A stretch of 6,821 bases of DNA from CAZPHU01 sp964419255 (lineage in GTDB: Bacteria; Fibrobacterota; Chitinivibrionia; Chitinivibrionales; CAYFVL01): assembly GCA_964419255.1 (NCBI GenBank), contig CAYQOU010000115.1, positions 1 through 6,821 of the forward strand, given 5' to 3'. Both the position numbers and the translations under genes were made by a program. Under the pieces are notes generated by a model. That model made no database searches. It saw only the letters and a program-made list of their open reading frames with translations, and was not told the origin of the DNA. Numbering within the stretch: the first letter of the stretch is position 1; every line of letters starts with the position of its first letter. Below, piece by piece: positions 5,566 through 6,821 of this stretch.

Positions 5566-6497
5566 GTGGCAGGTGTCTTATATGTGCAAAACCGGATGCA
5601 GGCGAGCTTGAATACCACAAGAGCTGTTCGCGGAATTTTTTTGGAACATGGCCTCCGCCAACGCTTGATGTTGCTTTAGACGACCTTCAGCAGTATGCCG
5701 CCATATCGGTCCTGGAAAGGATAACTGTCACCGGTGTACAGAAGAAATTATCTGTCAACATTGAAAGGCACGACAAAGATTCTCGTTTTACAGTTGTTGG
5801 CCTGTGGGGGAATTTCATTTTGAAACCTCCCGTTGAAGAATACCCCCATCTGCCTGAAAACGAAGATATAATTATGCGAATAGCCTCTTTGGCGGGTATA
5901 CCTGTTGTTCCGCATGCAATGATTCGTCTCGCATCCGGTGAACTTGCCTTTATAACCAGACGTATCGATCGAGTCAATAGGGGCGAAAAGATTGCGATGG
6001 AGGATTTCTGTCAGATTTCCGGACGATTGACCGAAGATAAGTACAAAGGTTCAGTTGAGAGAATCGGAAGACTTCTTCACACCTATTCGGTCTACCCGGG
6101 ACTGGATGCTGTAGATCTTTTTGAGAGAGTTATATTCAACTATTTGTGTGGCAATGCGGATATGCATCTTAAAAACTATTCTCTTGTCGAGACCTCAAAG
6201 GGCATGCGTCTTTCTCCGGCATATGACCTTGTGTCGACAAAACTGGTTATTCCGGACGATCCCGAGGAGTCTGCCTTGACAATCAACGGCAAGAAGGCGC
6301 GACTTTCCAAGAAAGATTTCGATACTCTTGCCGATTCGCTGGGAGTTCGCAAGCCTGCGGCCGGAAAGATTTTTCAGAAGTTTACCGACCTGGAAGAGAG
6401 GTTTACTGGATATATCAAAACGATCAGTTATCTGGCGGATTCGATGCAGCAGACCCTTTGCGATCTTATCCGTGTGCGCATGACCACTTTTCGATAA
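5562..6497 (+). CDS. hipT: HipT-like Ser/Thr kinase toxin (HipA C-terminal kinase core)
   Basis: A 311-residue HipA-family kinase core lacking HipA subdomain 1, which is supplied by hipS. It is predicted to phosphorylate a cellular target and stop growth; E. coli HipA targets GltX and O127 HipT targets TrpS, but the target here cannot be read from sequence. The N-terminus carries C5-x2-C8 and H19-x2-C22. The Gly-rich loop reads RITVTGVQKK (53-62). FILKPP (85-90) supplies the ATP-binding Lys88. GNADMHLKN (197-205) holds the presumed catalytic Asp200 and Asn205, and AYDLVS (220-225) the metal-binding Asp222, so the kinase looks active. The TVT at 55-57 replaces the SIS autophosphorylation motif of O127 HipT. 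No membrane segments are seen. It shares ATGA with hipS and is the last gene of the operon; no + strand terminator with a T-run follows. Confidence 0.88.
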   Translation: MSGRCLICAKPDAGELEYHKSCSRNFFGTWPPPTLDVALDDLQQYAAISVLERITVTGVQKKLSVNIERHDKDSRFTVVGLWGNFILKPPVEEYPHLPENEDIIMRIASLAGIPVVPHAMIRLASGELAFITRRIDRVNRGEKIAMEDFCQISGRLTEDKYKGSVERIGRLLHTYSVYPGLDAVDLFERVIFNYLCGNADMHLKNYSLVETSKGMRLSPAYDLVSTKLVIPDDPEESALTINGKKARLSKKDFDTLADSLGVRKPAAGKIFQKFTDLEERFTGYIKTISYLADSMQQTLCDLIRVRMTTFR

Positions 6498-6542
6498 CAG
6501 TTCAGAGCATCCGGACCTACGCTATGTGAGATTTTGGGTCTG

Positions 6543-6567
6543 AAAAAACTCGATTGCTTGAATCGAG
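6543..6567 (-). terminator. intrinsic terminator for leftward transcription
   Basis: Read on the - strand, CTCGATT and AATCGAG (6561-6567 and 6549-6555) form a perfect 7-bp stem with a 5-nt loop, followed directly by six T (6543-6548). On the + strand the same hairpin has no T-run after it, so it would not be a standard terminator for hipT. It implies leftward transcription coming from beyond the right edge. The stem is modest in GC. Confidence 0.5.
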
Positions 6568-6588
6568 GAATTCTGAAACGATCTGTTC

Positions 6589-6821
6589 ATTTGGATAGAG
6601 GGCCGAATAGTTTTCAGATGAACTTTCAATCGATCTGAGGCCCCATTCAATTACGGATGACATCACCAATCAGGATGAGAGTCTTTACTGAATTTTGAAA
6701 CGGACTATAAAGCCGGTTGAGAGCCCATTCCAAATTTCTAATCACTTCCTCAAACGGGTTGAGAATCCCATACCAATTTTGGAACGAACCATCAACCCGA
6801 TTGAGAGCCCATTCCAATTTT
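6589..6821. repeat. decaying tandem repeat, unit about 42 bp
   Basis: Units begin at about 6589, 6630, 6671, 6713, 6755 and 6797, the last cut by the window edge. From 6671 on the period is exactly 42 bp. The core reads GGTTGAGAGCCCATTCC, followed by AATTTTGAAACGAACTAT in composite. The units at 6713 and 6797 agree at 23 of their first 25 bases. Those further left are progressively diverged and shifted by one or two bases, and a still weaker copy may start near 6549. The period is too short, and the whole unit too evenly conserved, for a CRISPR array. The array continues out of the window. Confidence 0.7.
6647..6821 (-). CDS. possible C-terminal end of a leftward gene with 14-residue repeats (partial)
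   Basis: A - strand frame is open from the right edge for 57 codons and stops at 6647-6649, about 80 nt before the leftward terminator. Because the 42-bp repeat equals 14 codons, the translation is periodic: KLEWALNRVDGSFQ, NWYGILNPFEEVIR, NLEWALNRLYSPFQ, NSVKTLILIGDVIR. Alternate units resemble each other most, giving a 28-residue super-period. No function is recognised. A 42-bp repeat keeps frames open by itself, and the + strand is also open for 43 codons here, so coding is unproven; the terminator is the main support. It could also be non-coding repeat DNA or a decayed gene. Confidence 0.25.
   Translation of the reverse strand, partial: KLEWALNRVDGSFQNWYGILNPFEEVIRNLEWALNRLYSPFQNSVKTLILIGDVIRN

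Larger units (their letters stand above)
6498..6821. other. region downstream of hipT
   Basis: The last 324 bases contain no confident gene. They hold the leftward intrinsic terminator, the 42-bp tandem repeat and the uncertain - strand frame described separately. From 6498 to about 6540 nothing recognisable was seen. Confidence 0.6.

Noticed and set aside
5894..5902. GGGTATA half-operator inside hipT
   Set aside because: It lacks the matching left arm at the right spacing; likely chance.
5239..6497. hipA pseudogene broken by a frameshift
   Set aside because: The break falls at a domain boundary with an ATGA overlap and a strong SD, and kinase residues are intact; this matches known HipS/HipT organisation.
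6589..6821. CRISPR array
   Set aside because: The period is only 42 bp and similarity runs through the whole unit, with no constant repeat and unique spacer pattern.

Overview
This is a bacterial chromosomal segment of moderate GC. No gene here allows a firm taxonomic call. An LDH-type malate dehydrogenase, a DbpA-tailed DEAD-box helicase, a membrane-type nucleotide-sugar dehydratase and a tRNA-Ser with encoded CCA fit a non-model bacterium, possibly a diderm; that is inference only.

Layout, left to right. (1) A CapD/FlaA1/WbpM-family nucleotide-sugar 4,6-dehydratase on the + strand, open at the left edge and so missing its N-terminal membrane region. (2) Convergent to it, a complete DEAD-box RNA helicase with a C-terminal DbpA RNA-binding domain on the - strand. 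(3) A divergent intergenic region of about 360 bases carrying a good candidate promoter for the helicase and a weaker one for the next gene. (4) A complete malate dehydrogenase on the + strand. (5) A class II tRNA-Ser(UGA) followed by a very strong, probably bidirectional intrinsic terminator. (6) An A/T-rich leader with three near-identical palindromes spaced exactly 40 bp apart, leading into three overlapping genes: a HipB-like Xre regulator, a small protein equal to the N-terminal subdomain of HipA, and a HipA-like kinase core. This is the hipB-hipS-hipT arrangement of a tripartite toxin-antitoxin system. (7) A right-hand tail with a decaying tandem repeat of about 42 bp, an intrinsic terminator facing left, and an open - strand frame that may be the end of a gene entering from the right.

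The left two thirds is housekeeping or surface-sugar metabolism. The accessory part is the hip module just downstream of the tRNA gene. By analogy with E. coli O127 HipBST, HipT would be the Ser/Thr kinase toxin, HipS would neutralise it, and HipB would bind the palindromes to autoregulate the operon. hipB/hipS overlap by 23 bp, hipS/hipT share an ATGA, and both downstream genes have strong Shine-Dalgarno sequences, so all three are probably translated from one mRNA in controlled ratio.

The most distinctive points are the exact 40-bp operator phasing with the last operator lying over the hipB ribosome-binding region, a Thr-Val-Thr Gly-rich-loop motif in HipT where E. coli HipT has Ser-Ile-Ser, a Cys/His cluster at the HipT N-terminus, and the 42-bp repeat array beyond the module.
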